Source: Burkholderiaceae bacterium
GTDB taxonomy: Bacteria; Pseudomonadota; Gammaproteobacteria; Burkholderiales; Burkholderiaceae_D
Assembly (NCBI GenBank): GCA_030157545.1
Contig: JAOAUN010000025.1
Location: 146,880-210,879 of the forward strand
Length of the DNA: 64,000 nt
Direction of reading: 5' to 3'
The translations under genes were made by a program, and so were the position numbers. The notes beneath the pieces were generated by a model. It saw only the letters and a list, made by a program, of their open reading frames with translations. It was not told the origin of the DNA and ran no database searches. Of this stretch, positions 63,900 to 64,000 are shown in pieces (positions within the stretch are counted from its first letter, which is position 1; each line of letters begins with the position of its first letter).

Positions 63900-64000
63900 T
63901 TACAGCGGCTGGATGTTCGAAGCCTGCTTGCCTTTTGGGCCAGTCGTCACGTCGAACTGCACGCGCTGGTTTTCCTGCAGCGATTTGAAGCCGCTGGACT
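63900..64000 (-). CDS. Cold-shock protein, C-terminal part (cut by window edge)
   Basis: The last 32 codons read GFKSLQENQRVQFDVTTGPKGKQASNIQPL and stop, the standard C-terminus of CspA-family single-stranded nucleic acid binding proteins. The 5' part lies beyond the window. A terminator follows. Confidence 0.93.
   Translation of the reverse strand, partial: SSGFKSLQENQRVQFDVTTGPKGKQASNIQPL

Noticed and set aside
1..64000. CRISPR arrays, insertion sequences, prophage genes, rRNA, toxin-antitoxin pairs
   Set aside because: I saw no regularly spaced repeats, transposase, integrase, phage or rRNA sequence in the window.

Overview
The window looks like chromosome of a betaproteobacterium in the Burkholderiales, most likely Oxalobacteraceae (Herminiimonas/Janthinobacterium-like). 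This is an inference from gene order (tRNA-Leu, tig, clpP, clpX, lon, hupB, two tRNAs, ppiD), the hpnCDE squalene module, the ABC uptake cluster with acyl-CoA ligase, and protein style. No database search was possible. Most of the DNA is ordinary housekeeping sequence. The accessory material sits at about 1-1.4 kb, 18.5-21.1 kb, 25.3-27.1 kb and 28.5-29.6 kb.

Layout. 1-1438: the start of a chaperone-usher (spore-coat-U type) pilus locus on the minus strand, with a subunit, a very short chaperone-like ORF and a cut-off usher. 1.6-4.7 kb: ferredoxin-NADP reductase and a fused enoyl-CoA hydratase/3-hydroxyacyl-CoA dehydrogenase, separated by an inverted pair of palindromic repeats. 4.8-14.6 kb, all minus: two periplasmic binding proteins, livFGMH, an acyl-CoA ligase, an HD-domain protein and a class II aldolase-like protein. 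14.7-18.5 kb, all plus: selO, msrB, yciB, bolA and a parvulin. 18.7-21.1 kb: two orphan genes; the second has the layout of an ADP-ribosyltransferase. 21.1-25.1 kb: purL. 25.4-28.5 kb: an M4-like metallopeptidase followed by an emfourin-type inhibitor, then an amidase. 28.5-29.3 kb: an orphan gene. 29.6-35.8 kb: dadA, nnr, a tandem-domain methylglyoxal synthase, a YbbA-type ATPase, tesA and selU.

35.9-45.0 kb is the protein quality-control block (ppiD, tRNA-Asp, tRNA-Val, hupB, lon, clpX, clpP, tig, tRNA-Leu), all minus. 45.2-49.4 kb is an RND efflux pump and its adaptor. 49.6-52.6 kb is hpnC-hpnD-hpnE, which makes squalene. 52.6-60.5 kb holds radA, alr, lplT, a minus operon tsaB-rimI-udg-DUF1853, a thioredoxin-like gene and a DUF1993 gene. 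60.5-63.8 kb is a molybdopterin-type oxidoreductase large subunit divergent from a LysR regulator. The window ends in a cold-shock gene.

The most interesting items are the ART-like orphan and its neighbour in an AT-rich island, the protease-inhibitor pair, the tandem methylglyoxal synthase, the HD protein with extra histidine ligands, the shortened pilus chaperone, and a dispersed palindromic repeat, one copy of which seems to supply the stop codon of hpnE. I saw no CRISPR array, insertion sequence, prophage or rRNA.
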